In this document: in pieces, positions 44,779-54,049 of the stretch
How positions within the stretch are numbered: position 1 is the first letter of the stretch
Layout of the letters: each line of letters starts with the position of its first letter
Assembly: GCF_017876295.1 (NCBI RefSeq)
Contig: NZ_JAGINT010000002.1
Location: forward strand, 2,914,001 to 2,978,000
Source: Kribbella aluminosa
Lineage (GTDB): Bacteria > Actinomycetota > Actinomycetes > Propionibacteriales > Kribbellaceae
DNA length: 64,000 nucleotides
Direction: 5' to 3'
Program-made: the position numbers and the translations under genes
Notes under the pieces: generated by a model
Database searches by the model: none
The model's input: the letters and a program-made list of their open reading frames with translations, nothing else
What the model was told of the DNA's origin: nothing

Positions 44779-47502
44779 ATGTACAGAAATCGAAGAAATC
44801 GGGTGGCGTCTTTCGCTCTAGCCGCCCTCGCAGGAGCGGTTGTGTCCGCGTCGATCGGCGGCACCACGAGTTCGGCGGCTCCCGCAACGACCGCGGCCTC
44901 TCCGCCGGAGACCGCCGTCCAGATCGTGCCGAAGCCGGTGTCGATGACGGCCGGTCAGGGTGCGTTCACTTTGACTGCCGGGACCCGCATCCGTGCCACC
45001 TCACCCGAAGAGAGGGCCGTGGCCTCGAGCCTCGCCGCGGATCTCGCACCGGCGACCGGTTTCCAATTTGAGATCAGTTCGGGCAGCGCCCAGCCGGGGG
45101 ACATCCAGCTGGTGCTGGCCGACCCGGGGACGCTCGGCGCCGACACGACCCACGAGGGTTACCAGCTCGATGTCACCGAGGGCCGGATAACGTTGGTCGC
45201 GCCAACCCAGCAGGGCCTGTTCCACGGCGTTCAGTCGATTCGCCAGCTGCTCCCGGCGTGGATCGACAGCTCGGTCGTACGCCCCGGTCCATGGCGGATC
45301 CCCGCCGTGTCGATCACCGACTATCCCCGGTACGCCTACCGCGGCGTCATGGTCGACATCGCCCGCCACTACCAGACACCGGAGACGGTCGAGGAGATCA
45401 TCGACCAGGCCTCTTCGTACAAGCTGAACACCCTGCATCTGCATCTGTCCGACGATCAGGGTTTCCGTGTGGTCATCAACGGATTCCCGCGGCTCACCGA
45501 GATCGGCGGCCGCGGATCAGTCGGCACGCAGGGACGGACGATGGATCCAGGGGGCTTCTGGACTCAACAGCAGTACCGCGACGTCGTGGCGTACGCGAAG
45601 GCCCATGCCATGGACGTCGTACCCGAGGTCGACTCGCCCAGCCACAACAATGCGATCGAGATGTCGGAGTACGGCGACACCACGAACCCGCTGCTGGACG
45701 GTCACCCACAAGACATCGCCTGCGGATACAAGAACCCGCCTGTGTGGAACTACACCATTGACGTCGGCTACAGCGGGATGTGCCCGAACAGTGCCAATAC
45801 CTGGGCGATCTACACGGCGATCACCAATCAGCTCGCCGCGATGTCGAGCAGCCCGTATTACCACCTCGGCGGCGACGAAGCGCATCCGTTCACCGCGGCC
45901 CAGTTCGCCGACTTCATGAAGCGCCAGACGCAGATCGTGCAGGCCACAGGGAAGACCCCGATGGGCTGGGCAGACGGCTACGCGACCGTCGCCGGGACTA
46001 CACCACCGCCGGGTTCGATCGCCGAGTCCTGGGCACGCGGCGCCAAGGACGGTGCGGCCGCGGTGCAGAAGGGCATGAAGGTCGTCATGGCTCCCGCCGA
46101 CCACGCATACCTCGACCAGGCGTATCCGAATGACACGAGCGGCCTCGGTCTCAACTGGGCATGCAAGGGGTGCGACCTGGACGTGAACTACAACTGGGAT
46201 CCGGGCTCGTTCACAGGCGTGCCGGACAGCAGCGTTCTCGGTGTCGAAGGAGCGTTGTGGAGTGAGACGACCCGCACGCTCAAGGACTGGCAGTACCTGC
46301 TGTTCCCGCGGCTGCTGGCGATCTCCGAGCTCGGCTGGTCGCCGAAGGCGTCCCGTACGGGGGTGACCAGTCCGGCGTTCCAGGACTTCTCGGGTCGTGT
46401 CGCGGCACAAGGTGCACGTTTCCAGGCTGCCGGCGTGAATTTCTACCCGACCTCTCAGGTGCCTTGGCCCATCACCGGTGTCGGTGTCGGCGCCACCGCG
46501 GACTCCGACGGCCAGGTCAGCGGGACGATCGCTCGGGTCTCCGCGCCCGGTATCGCCCTCGGTAACCTCAGTGCGACGATCGACTGGGGCGACCACTCCG
46601 AGCCGACCAATGCGACCATCTCCGGCATCTCGCCGAAGCCCGGCCGGGTGAACGGGCTCTACGACCTCGCGGGCGACCACGCGTACCACTCGAACGGCAG
46701 CCACACCGTCACCGTGACCGTGACCGCGTCGAACGGTGCGAGCGGCACCTTCACTGTCAGGCTTGCGCCGGGCGGCGAGCCCCCCAACGGCCACGTTCGC
46801 GTGCTGACGCTGAACATCCATCACGGCGCTGACGCTGCCGGCGACTTCGACATCACGCGTGCCGCCGAGGTCATCAAAGCGTCCGGTGCGGATGTGGTGA
46901 ACCTGCAGGAGGTCGACAGAAACTACTCGTCGCGCAGCAACAACATCGACGAACCTGCCTATCTGGCCAAGGCGCTGAACATGCGGGTCGCCTACGGGGC
47001 CTGGCTGCACTCCCCGGGTGAGTACGGCGATGCCATCCTCACCAAGGGCGACATCACGGAGTCGCGCACACAGTTGCTACCGACAAATGCCGGCAGCGAG
47101 CAACGCGGCATCCTTGAAGCCACCATGACCGTCAAGGGGCGCACCTTCCACGACTACGTGACCCATCTGGCCTACCCGTCCGTTCCCGAGGCAGAGCAGC
47201 AGGCACAGGCTGTTCAGGAGTACGTCGCAGGGACGCCAGGGCCCTCGATTCTCGCTGGTGACCTCAATCTGCATCCGGACGACCCTGCCGTCCGTGCACT
47301 GAGCGGTGAATACACGGACGTCTGGGCTGTGGCGGGCGATGGCCCGGGCCTTACGGAGCCGGCACCGAGCCCGACCGAGCGCATCGACTACATCTTCGCG
47401 TCGCCCGGCGTCAGGGTCCGCTCGGCGGCCGTCATGACCTCCAGCACGGTGTCCGACCACTACCCGGTCGTCGCCGACCTGTCCTTGCCCTCCGACCGAT
47501 GA
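44779..47502 (+). CDS. Secreted GH20 beta-N-acetylhexosaminidase fused to PKD-like and EEP domains
   Basis: 907 aa. ATG 44779 has AGAAGGG upstream; TTG 44773 is also in frame but too close to it. A signal peptide (~1-34) is followed by the GH20b-type domain (~45-170) and the GH20 barrel (~170-540) with AYRGVMVDIARHYQ, LHLHLSDDQGFR and the catalytic Asp-Glu pair in YYHLGGDEAH (Asp 366, Glu 367). A PKD-like sandwich (ATIDWGDHSEP...HTVTVTVTAS) spans ~570-655. Residues ~660-905 are a complete EEP domain: LTLNIHHGAD, VNLQEVDRN, THLAYPS, AGDLNLHPDD, RIDYIF and SDHYPVVADL. It removes terminal GlcNAc/GalNAc outside the cell; the EEP part probably cuts a phosphodiester. Confidence 0.88.
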   Translation: MYRNRRNRVASFALAALAGAVVSASIGGTTSSAAPATTAASPPETAVQIVPKPVSMTAGQGAFTLTAGTRIRATSPEERAVASSLAADLAPATGFQFEISSGSAQPGDIQLVLADPGTLGADTTHEGYQLDVTEGRITLVAPTQQGLFHGVQSIRQLLPAWIDSSVVRPGPWRIPAVSITDYPRYAYRGVMVDIARHYQTPETVEEIIDQASSYKLNTLHLHLSDDQGFRVVINGFPRLTEIGGRGSVGTQGRTMDPGGFWTQQQYRDVVAYAKAHAMDVVPEVDSPSHNNAIEMSEYGDTTNPLLDGHPQDIACGYKNPPVWNYTIDVGYSGMCPNSANTWAIYTAITNQLAAMSSSPYYHLGGDEAHPFTAAQFADFMKRQTQIVQATGKTPMGWADGYATVAGTTPPPGSIAESWARGAKDGAAAVQKGMKVVMAPADHAYLDQAYPNDTSGLGLNWACKGCDLDVNYNWDPGSFTGVPDSSVLGVEGALWSETTRTLKDWQYLLFPRLLAISELGWSPKASRTGVTSPAFQDFSGRVAAQGARFQAAGVNFYPTSQVPWPITGVGVGATADSDGQVSGTIARVSAPGIALGNLSATIDWGDHSEPTNATISGISPKPGRVNGLYDLAGDHAYHSNGSHTVTVTVTASNGASGTFTVRLAPGGEPPNGHVRVLTLNIHHGADAAGDFDITRAAEVIKASGADVVNLQEVDRNYSSRSNNIDEPAYLAKALNMRVAYGAWLHSPGEYGDAILTKGDITESRTQLLPTNAGSEQRGILEATMTVKGRTFHDYVTHLAYPSVPEAEQQAQAVQEYVAGTPGPSILAGDLNLHPDDPAVRALSGEYTDVWAVAGDGPGLTEPAPSPTERIDYIFASPGVRVRSAAVMTSSTVSDHYPVVADLSLPSDR

Positions 47503-48451
47503 CCTGTCCACCAACTCACGAACCGCACATGAATGCGAATCAGCAGCCCCAAGGCCCGCCAAGGCGCCGTTCCTGACGGCCGCGCCGGCGGAAGCGCGAA
47601 CCTGGCCGATGGGCCGTCCTCGGATCGCCGGGGGCGGCCCACGCGGAAGTGTCGCCGGCTCGCCCCTGGTACCGGCCGGCGGTTCGGTCGGTCGGTCCAC
47701 GGGAGGGACAGCATCGGGTTCGACGAGACCGGCATCGAGCAAGTGCAGCTGCCACACGGTGTGACGCCGATGTCCTGGCGCAACCGGAAATCCGATGCCT
47801 GGACGGGCATGTCGTTATACCGCAGGCACGTCGCTGCCCGAGCAATGATCAGCACCTGCGGATGATCCTCGGCCAGTTGACATGAAGGCGCGCACCTTCC
47901 CGAAGATGGTCTGAAATCCGTTGCAGTTCTGATCAAGAGCCCTCGTTGGTCGCCTGGTGTTCTACGTGGACGGGCCTAGATGACGACCAAACGGGCAATG
48001 GCCGCGGGCACGCACTCTCCGAAGCGCCGACGGTCAAGTGTGACCAAGACCTGTTCTGAAGGTTGGCCCGGACGCGCCGGCGCTCGCCACCCCGCCTTTG
48101 GCGTTATCCGCCTCCGTGGCCCCGGAGGAGCGGGCGCTGCCGGTTCCTCGACGTCGCGAGGAGCCGCTCGTCGGCGAGCTCGGCAGGCTCGCGCAAGACG
48201 ATGCAGCGGTGTGATTAGACCTGACGCAGCTGCGCTGCGGGGTGCCGGCGCGTCTCGGCCGGGCCGCCCCGGACCGAGGTCAGGTCTGCTCCCAGCCTTG
48301 GCCGCATGTCCGTGCGGAGCGTCATTCCACGTCACCGCAATTGGCAGGGATCCTTCTGGTCGCACTTGGTCAGCACAGCGTGAATCTCGGCTGCCGCTCA
48401 ACCTTGCGACCACAACTCGTTGCACTTCTGAGCTGGGGAACGAGACAAGTC
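47503..48451. other. 949-bp stretch without a recognisable gene
   Basis: I find no frame with family motifs on either strand. A minus-strand piece at ~47976-48070 (EQVLVTLDRRRFGECVPAAI) faintly recalls the C-terminus of PIN-domain toxins but is too short to call. No clear terminator or promoter repeat is visible. The region separates the glycan island from the sdh operon and may be gene debris. Confidence 0.4.
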
Positions 48452-49186
48452 TCATCTGGAGGCGTGGAGGAACTCGCGGTTCAGTCTGGCGATGCTGGCG
48501 AACGGGATTTCCTTCGGACACGATGCGACGCATTCGCCGGTGTTGGTGCAGCCGCCGAATCCTTCGTCGTCCATCGCGGCGACCAGGTCGAGGACCCGCT
48601 GTTCGCGCTCAGGTTGCCCTTGGGGCAGCACGTTCAGGTGTGTCACCTTCGCCGAGGTGAACAGCATCGCCGACCCGTTCGGGCAGGCTGCCACGCACGC
48701 CCCGCAGCCGATGCACGTGGCGTTGTCGAACGCGACCTCGGCGTCCGGCTTCGGGACCGGCGTGGCGTGCGCCTCCGGGGCGCTGCCGGTTGGTGCGGTG
48801 ATGTAGCCGCCGGCTTGGATGATCCGGTCGAACGCCGACCGATCGACGACCAGGTCCTTGACCACCGGGAAGCCCTTGGCGCGCCACGGCTCCACGTCGA
48901 TCACGTCCCCGTCGCGAAATGCCCGCAGGTGGAGTTGGCAGGTCGTGGTCTGCTCCGGACCGTGTGCTCGGCCGTTGATGACCACTCCGCAGGCTCCGCA
49001 GATGCCTTCTCGGCAGTCGTGGTCGAAGGCGACCGGTAGCTCGCCGCTGGTGATCAGGTCCTGGTTGAGCACGTCCAGCATCTCCAGGAACGACATGTCC
49101 GGGCTGAGGTCCTCAACGGCGTACGAGACCATCCGCCCTTGGTCCTGGGGACCGGACTGACGCCAGATGCGTAGTGTGAGTTTCAC
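48452..49186 (-). CDS. sdhB: Succinate dehydrogenase/fumarate reductase iron-sulfur subunit
   Basis: 244 aa. The [2Fe-2S] cysteines are in CREGICGACGVVINGRAHG plus a later Cys; the two ferredoxin-like clusters use CIGCGACVAACPNGS and CTNTGECVASCPKEIP, giving [4Fe-4S] and [3Fe-4S] centres. It passes electrons from the flavoprotein to the membrane cytochrome. It overlaps sdhA by four bases, the last gene of sdhC-sdhA-sdhB, an arrangement with a single cytochrome subunit. Confidence 0.93.
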   Translation of the reverse strand: MKLTLRIWRQSGPQDQGRMVSYAVEDLSPDMSFLEMLDVLNQDLITSGELPVAFDHDCREGICGACGVVINGRAHGPEQTTTCQLHLRAFRDGDVIDVEPWRAKGFPVVKDLVVDRSAFDRIIQAGGYITAPTGSAPEAHATPVPKPDAEVAFDNATCIGCGACVAACPNGSAMLFTSAKVTHLNVLPQGQPEREQRVLDLVAAMDDEGFGGCTNTGECVASCPKEIPFASIARLNREFLHASR

Positions 49187-51111
49187 GTGTAGCTCCGCTG
49201 CGTGGGGTGAACATGATCAAAGGTCAGTTCCTCGCGATGCAGTACGGGTCGGTCGCCGTACTCCCACGCGGCGACGTGACTGAAGTGCGCGTCGTCCCGC
49301 AGCGCCTCACCGTCGGCGGTCTGATGCTCCTCGCGGAAATGCCCGCCGCAGGACTCTTCGCGCAGCAAGGCGTCCAGCAGCATCAGCTCGGCGAGTTCGA
49401 GGAAGTCCGCGACCCGGTTGGCCTTCTCCAGCTCCTGGTTGAGCTCGGTTCCCTCGCCCGGGACGCGGACCGAGCGCCAGAACTCCGTGCGTAGCTCAGG
49501 TACGCGTTCCAATGCCGAGCGCAGGCCGCTGTCGTGACGAGACATGCCGCAGTGGTCCCACATCAGCAGGCCCAGTTCGCGATGGAACGAGTCGACGGTT
49601 CGCGTGCCGTTGATCGAGAGCAGCCGGGTCAGTCGGGTCCGTACCTCGGCTTCGGTCGCGGTGACCGCGGGATGTGCCGCGTCGACCGCGTCGAACGTGG
49701 TGCTGCCGATGTAGTCGTTGATCGTGGTCGGCAGGACGAAATAGCCGTCCGCCAGGCCCTGCATCAGCGCCGAGGCCCCGAGCCGGTTCGCCCCGTGATC
49801 GGAGAAGTTCGCCTCGCCGATCACGAACAGGCCGGGGACCGTGCTCTGCAGGTCGTAGTCGACCCACAGCCCGCCCATCGTGTAGTGGATCGCGGGGTAG
49901 ATGCGCATCGGGACCTGGTACGGATCCTCGGCGGTGATCCGCTGGTACATGTCGAACAGGTTGCCGTACCGGTCCTCGATCGCCGGTCTGCCCAGCTCTT
50001 CGATCGCGTCGGCGAAGTCCAGGTACACGCCCAGCCCTCCCGGCCCGACCCCGAAGCCGGCATCACAGCGGCTCTTCGCCGCCCTGGACGCGATGTCGCG
50101 TGGGACGAGGTTGCCGAAGCTCGGGTACAGCCGTTCGAGGTAGTAGTCCCGTTCGTCCTCCGGGATCTGGTCCGGCGGCCGGGTGTCGCCCGGGCGTTTG
50201 GGCACCCAGATCCGGCCGTCGTTGCGGAGCGATTCGCTCATCAGCGTCAGCTTCGACTGATGGTTGCCCGAGCGAGGGATGCAGGTGGGATGGATCTGGG
50301 TGAAGCAGGGGTTGGCGAAGTAGGCGCCGCGCCGGTGCGCGCGCCAGATCGCGCTCGCGTTGGACCCCTTGGCGTTGGTGGACAGGTAGAACACGTTGCC
50401 GTAGCCACCGGTCGCGAGCACGACGGCATCGGCGAGATGCGTTGTCAGCTCGCCGGTGATCAGATTGCGGGCGACGATTCCCCGCGCGCGGCCGTCCACG
50501 ACGATGAGATCGAGCATCTCTGTGCGGGCGTGCATCTCGACGGTGCCGGCGTCGATCTGCCTCGACAGCGCCTGGTAGGCACCGAGCAGCAGTTGCTGGC
50601 CGGTCTGGCCGCGAGCGTAGAACGTGCGCTGAACCTGTACGCCGCCGAACGAGCGGGTGTCGAGCAGACCGCCGTACTCGCGGGCGAACGGCACGCCCTG
50701 GGCAACGGCCTGGTCGATGATCTGCGCGGAGATCTCCGCGAGCCGGTAAACGTTGGCCTCTCGCGAGCGGAAGTCGCCGCCCTTCACCGTGTCGTAGAAC
50801 AGCCGATAGACGGAGTCGCCGTCGTTGCGGTAGTTCTTCGCCGCGTTGATGCCGCCCTGCGCGGCAACCGAGTGGGCCCGGCGGGGAGAGTCCTGGAAGC
50901 AGAACTGCACCACCTGATAGCCCTGCTCGCCCAACGTCGCGCCCGCCGACGCACCTGCGAGCCCGGTGCCGACCACGATGACCCGGTGCTTGCGGCGGTT
51001 GGCCGGATTCACCAGTTTCGCAGTGAACTTCCGCTCGTCCCAGCGCCGTTCCAGAGCGACGTCCGGCGACTTGGTGTCGGCGATGGGAGCTCCGACGGTG
51101 TGATCGATCAT
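49183..51111 (-). CDS. sdhA: Succinate dehydrogenase/fumarate reductase flavoprotein subunit
   Basis: 642 aa. FAD dinucleotide fold VIVVGTGLAGASAGATLGEQ, the HSVAAQGGINAAKNY motif with the His that binds FAD covalently, HPTCIPRSGNH and the active-site Arg region RLGASALMQGLADG are all present. I chose ATG 51111; the frame runs on upstream antisense to other sequence. It oxidises succinate to fumarate, or the reverse. Stop of sdhC and start of sdhA are two bases apart. Confidence 0.93.
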   Translation of the reverse strand: MIDHTVGAPIADTKSPDVALERRWDERKFTAKLVNPANRRKHRVIVVGTGLAGASAGATLGEQGYQVVQFCFQDSPRRAHSVAAQGGINAAKNYRNDGDSVYRLFYDTVKGGDFRSREANVYRLAEISAQIIDQAVAQGVPFAREYGGLLDTRSFGGVQVQRTFYARGQTGQQLLLGAYQALSRQIDAGTVEMHARTEMLDLIVVDGRARGIVARNLITGELTTHLADAVVLATGGYGNVFYLSTNAKGSNASAIWRAHRRGAYFANPCFTQIHPTCIPRSGNHQSKLTLMSESLRNDGRIWVPKRPGDTRPPDQIPEDERDYYLERLYPSFGNLVPRDIASRAAKSRCDAGFGVGPGGLGVYLDFADAIEELGRPAIEDRYGNLFDMYQRITAEDPYQVPMRIYPAIHYTMGGLWVDYDLQSTVPGLFVIGEANFSDHGANRLGASALMQGLADGYFVLPTTINDYIGSTTFDAVDAAHPAVTATEAEVRTRLTRLLSINGTRTVDSFHRELGLLMWDHCGMSRHDSGLRSALERVPELRTEFWRSVRVPGEGTELNQELEKANRVADFLELAELMLLDALLREESCGGHFREEHQTADGEALRDDAHFSHVAAWEYGDRPVLHREELTFDHVHPTQRSYT

Positions 51112-51113
51112 GC

Positions 51114-51812
51114 TCAGGCCACCAATCCGCTCATCACACCGATCGGGACAGCGAGGAACCCGGCCGTGATCGTCACGGCAACGACAGCACCAGCGATCCT
51201 GATCGCCCCGCCGGCGACGCCCAGGGTGCGGGCCGCGCTCGAGCAGCCGTGGTAGAGATGCAGTCCGAGCATCAGCAGCGCCAGGATGTAGATCACGTTG
51301 ACCCACCACACGCTGAAGTCGGCGACGATGTTGTGGTACGGCTGTCCGTCGACGTAGTCCCGGTTCGCCACGCCCACGGTCAGATCGAGAATGTGCCAGA
51401 CGACGTAGACAGCCAGCGTGGCGCCGCCCCAGCGCATCGTGCTGGTCGCGAAGCCGGCCCGCAAGCGCCGGCTGTGCACGTACCGGACCGGCCTGGCGCG
51501 GCGATCTCTGACGGACAACTGCGCGGCGGCGGTGACGTGCAGGACGACCGCGACGATCAGGCCGGCGCGCACGATCCACAGGAACACCCCGTACGGCAGC
51601 ACAGGTTCGCCGATCTCGCGCAGCCAGCCCGCCTACTCGTTCAGGGCGGCAGCACCGAGGAAGACCTTCAGATTGCCCAGCATGTGCGCCAACAGATAGC
51701 CGACCAGCGCCAGGCCGGTCACCGCCATGACGGCCTTCTTCCCGATCGTCGAGGTCCAAAACCGGCCGATCGACGTGCGCCGTCGCGGCTGCACAGCGAG
51801 ATCCGTGGTCAC
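51114..51812 (-). pseudogene. sdhC: Succinate dehydrogenase cytochrome b subunit, interrupted by an amber codon
   Basis: GTG 51812 begins VTTDLAVQPRRRTSIGRFWT-STIGKKAVMAVTGL, with the first membrane helix and LVGYLLAHMLGNLKVFLG; the frame meets TAG at 51633-51635 within AAALNE-stop-AGWLREIGEPV, where relatives have Tyr. Downstream the frame is open to 51114 with the other helices (AVYVVWHILDLTVG, ALLMLGLHLYHG, heme-ligand histidines included). 232 residues if read through. A GTG restart near 51604 would lack the first helix and part of the heme/quinone site. Either a disabling mutation or a base-call error. Confidence 0.8.
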
Positions 51813-51868
51813 CTGACCGACGGTAGAGCCGCAGATGATCAGAGGGCAAAGACAAGATCAGTCTGATC

Positions 51869-51889
51869 ATGATAGGTGGCGCCTATCAT
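51869..51889. promoter_or_regulatory. LysR-type operator between sdhC and the LysR gene
   Basis: Perfect 8-bp inverted repeat ATGATAGG-TGGCG-CCTATCAT. It fits the LysR T-N11-A form and overlaps the ATG at 51888, so binding would also control the regulator's own gene. It lies 57 bp upstream of the sdhC start. Confidence 0.65.
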
Positions 51890-52832
51890 GGGCCAGGTGC
51901 AACTCCACCAGCTCAGCTACTTCGTGGCCGTCGCCGACACGCGGCACTTCACCCGCGCGTCCGAGCTCATGCGGATCGCCCAGCCCTCGATCTCGCAGCA
52001 GATCCGCGCCCTCGAGCGCGACGTCGGCGCCGAGCTTTTCCATCGGATACGGGGGAATCTCTCGCTGACCGAAGCCGGTGAGACGTTGCTGCCGTTCGCC
52101 AGGCGGATCCTGGCCGACACCGAGTCGGCGTACCAGGCGGTGCGCGAACTCGACGAGCTGGCGCGGGGGAAGGTGCGGCTGGGCGCCACGCCGAGCCTGT
52201 GCACGGGCCTCCTGCCGGCGATGCTCGCGAGATTCCGGGCGGCGTACCCCGGGATCGACCTCACACTGCGGGAGAGCGGTTCGCGGGATCTGCAGAACGA
52301 TGTGTCCGAAGGCTCGCTGGATCTCGCGATGATCGTCGACTCACGGTTGCGTGACCACAGCCTGCTGCGCACGCGGCCGCTGTTCATCGAGGAACTCGTG
52401 GTGATCTCTGCCAAGGATCGGCCGGCGCCGGTACGGCGGGCACGAATGCGGATCGTCGACCTCGAAGATCGGCCGCTGGTGATGTTCCGGCGCGGTTACG
52501 ACCTGCGCGACGTCACCATGGACGCCTGCCACGCCGAGGGATTCGAACCGTCGTTCGCCATCGAGGGTGGTGAGATGGACGCCGTGCTGGAATGCGTGGA
52601 TGCCGGCATGGGCATCGCGGTGGTGCCTAGCACGGTCGTCAGGGACAGGTTTCGGGTCACTCGATTCGCCGCGCCAGGGCTCAGCCGCGTCGTACGGCTG
52701 GCATATCGCGAGGACGTGAAGCCGTCCAGGGCCGTCCGGGCTCTGCACGAAACCATCACCCATCAGCTCACCGATGCCGCCGCTCTTCCCCGCGGCATCC
52801 AATCCCTGGTGAAAGAAGGCGAACCGATGTGA
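51888..52832 (+). CDS. LysR-family transcriptional regulator
   Basis: 314 aa. The N-terminal helix-turn-helix (LHQLSYFVAVADTRHFTRAS, LMRIAQPSISQQIRALERDV) and the LysR substrate-binding domain from ~90 are complete. ATG 51888 gives the usual short leader; GTG 51876 is possible. It is divergent from sdhCAB, a pairing also known in other actinobacteria, and probably controls that operon. Its 3' end overlaps the frame of the opposing nadB-like gene by about 70 bp. Confidence 0.88.
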   Translation: MGQVQLHQLSYFVAVADTRHFTRASELMRIAQPSISQQIRALERDVGAELFHRIRGNLSLTEAGETLLPFARRILADTESAYQAVRELDELARGKVRLGATPSLCTGLLPAMLARFRAAYPGIDLTLRESGSRDLQNDVSEGSLDLAMIVDSRLRDHSLLRTRPLFIEELVVISAKDRPAPVRRARMRIVDLEDRPLVMFRRGYDLRDVTMDACHAEGFEPSFAIEGGEMDAVLECVDAGMGIAVVPSTVVRDRFRVTRFAAPGLSRVVRLAYREDVKPSRAVRALHETITHQLTDAAALPRGIQSLVKEGEPM

Positions 52833-54016
52833 TGACGCCGCGGCCCCTGGCTGGTCAGTGCAGCGGGAGGTAGCGGGAAGCTGTCACTGGGACCCCGGCC
52901 GCGGTCCCACCCGTGCCTCCGACCTCGCCGTGCGGCGGGCTGTCGGCAGGCCGTCCTCGTCGAGGGCGGTCCTGGTACGCCTGTTGCGCTGTCGCGGTCG
53001 ACCTGGACGCCGCCGCAGAGGAACTGCTCGGCCGTCGCCACCGGGATCTGCTCGGACTGTAGATCGACACCGATCGAGGCGCAGGAGGCCTGCACGGTCG
53101 GGAACTGCCGACGGAGAGCGTCTGGCTCGATGCTCCTGGCATCGAGCCAGACATGGTCGGAGCCGTCCCTGCGCATCGCTGCCTCGATCTCGCGGGCGAC
53201 GATGTCACGCGGCGCCAGGTCGGCCCCCGATGGCCGGCCGGCCATGATCAGCCGGCCACGCGCGTCGCGCAGTACGGCGCGTTCTCCCCGGACCGCCTCG
53301 GTCACTAACGGCAACTGCCCGGGGGCTTCCCCGGTGAACAGAGCGGTCGGGTGGACCTGGACGAACTCCATGTCCACCGGCGACGCCCCGGCCAGCAGTG
53401 CGATCGCCATGCCGTCACCGCGCACAGCGGACGGGTTGGTGCTCGCCAGGTAGGCGTTGCCGATGCCGCCGGTCGCCAGCACGACGGTGTGCGCCTCGAT
53501 CCGTGACGCTACGCCGCCCGCCTCGACAACGACACCGTTGACGCGCCCCGAGTCCGACTTGGTCAGGCCGATCGTCCGCCCGGCCATCGTCTCGACACCG
53601 GCGGCGCAGACCGCGGCATGCAGCGCGCGACAGACCTCGACGCCGGTGGCATCACCACCGGCATGCACAATCCGGGGATGACCGTGGCCACCCTCGAGTG
53701 TCCTCGACAGTGAGCCGTCCTCGCGCCGGTAGAGCGCGCCATGCGCGATCAGTTCGGTGACCCGCTGCGGTCGTTCCTCGACCAGGGCGCGCACGTTGCG
53801 CGGATCACAGAAGCCCGCCGCGGCGACGTAGGTGTCGTGTGCATGGTCGAGCGGATCGTCCTCGCCGAACGCGACGGAGCCGCCGCCATGTGCCCACGGC
53901 GTGCTGCCGTCGCCGGCGCTGAGCACGATCACCTCACGAGTCGCCGCCGGGCCGGGCGCGGCCGAGAGCCCGGCCGCGCCCGCACCGATCACGACAACGT
54001 CGACGGCGCGCATCAC
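52763..54016 (-). pseudogene. L-aspartate oxidase-like (NadB/SdhA family) gene with frameshifted, truncated C-terminus
   Basis: The first ~340 residues are a good NadB-type flavoprotein: VVVIGAGAAGLSAA, GSTPWAHGGGSVAFGEDDP, TVVLATGGIGNAYLASTNPS and EFVQVHPTALFTGEAPG. After QFLCGGVQVDRDSATGVPG the expected LYAAGEVARTG-HGANRLASNSLLE segment does not follow; other frames hold only traces, and the helical C-terminal domain is absent. NadB proteins are usually over 500 aa, so about a third is lost. It would make iminoaspartate for NAD synthesis. No nadA or nadC lies next to it. Confidence 0.7.
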
Positions 54017-54049
54017 CGCGCGCCCGCCGGCTTGCCGATGGCAACCATC

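Noticed and set aside
47976..48070. PIN-domain toxin C-terminus
   Set aside because: Only about 25 residues resemble it, with no metal-binding acidic residues, start codon or antitoxin gene.
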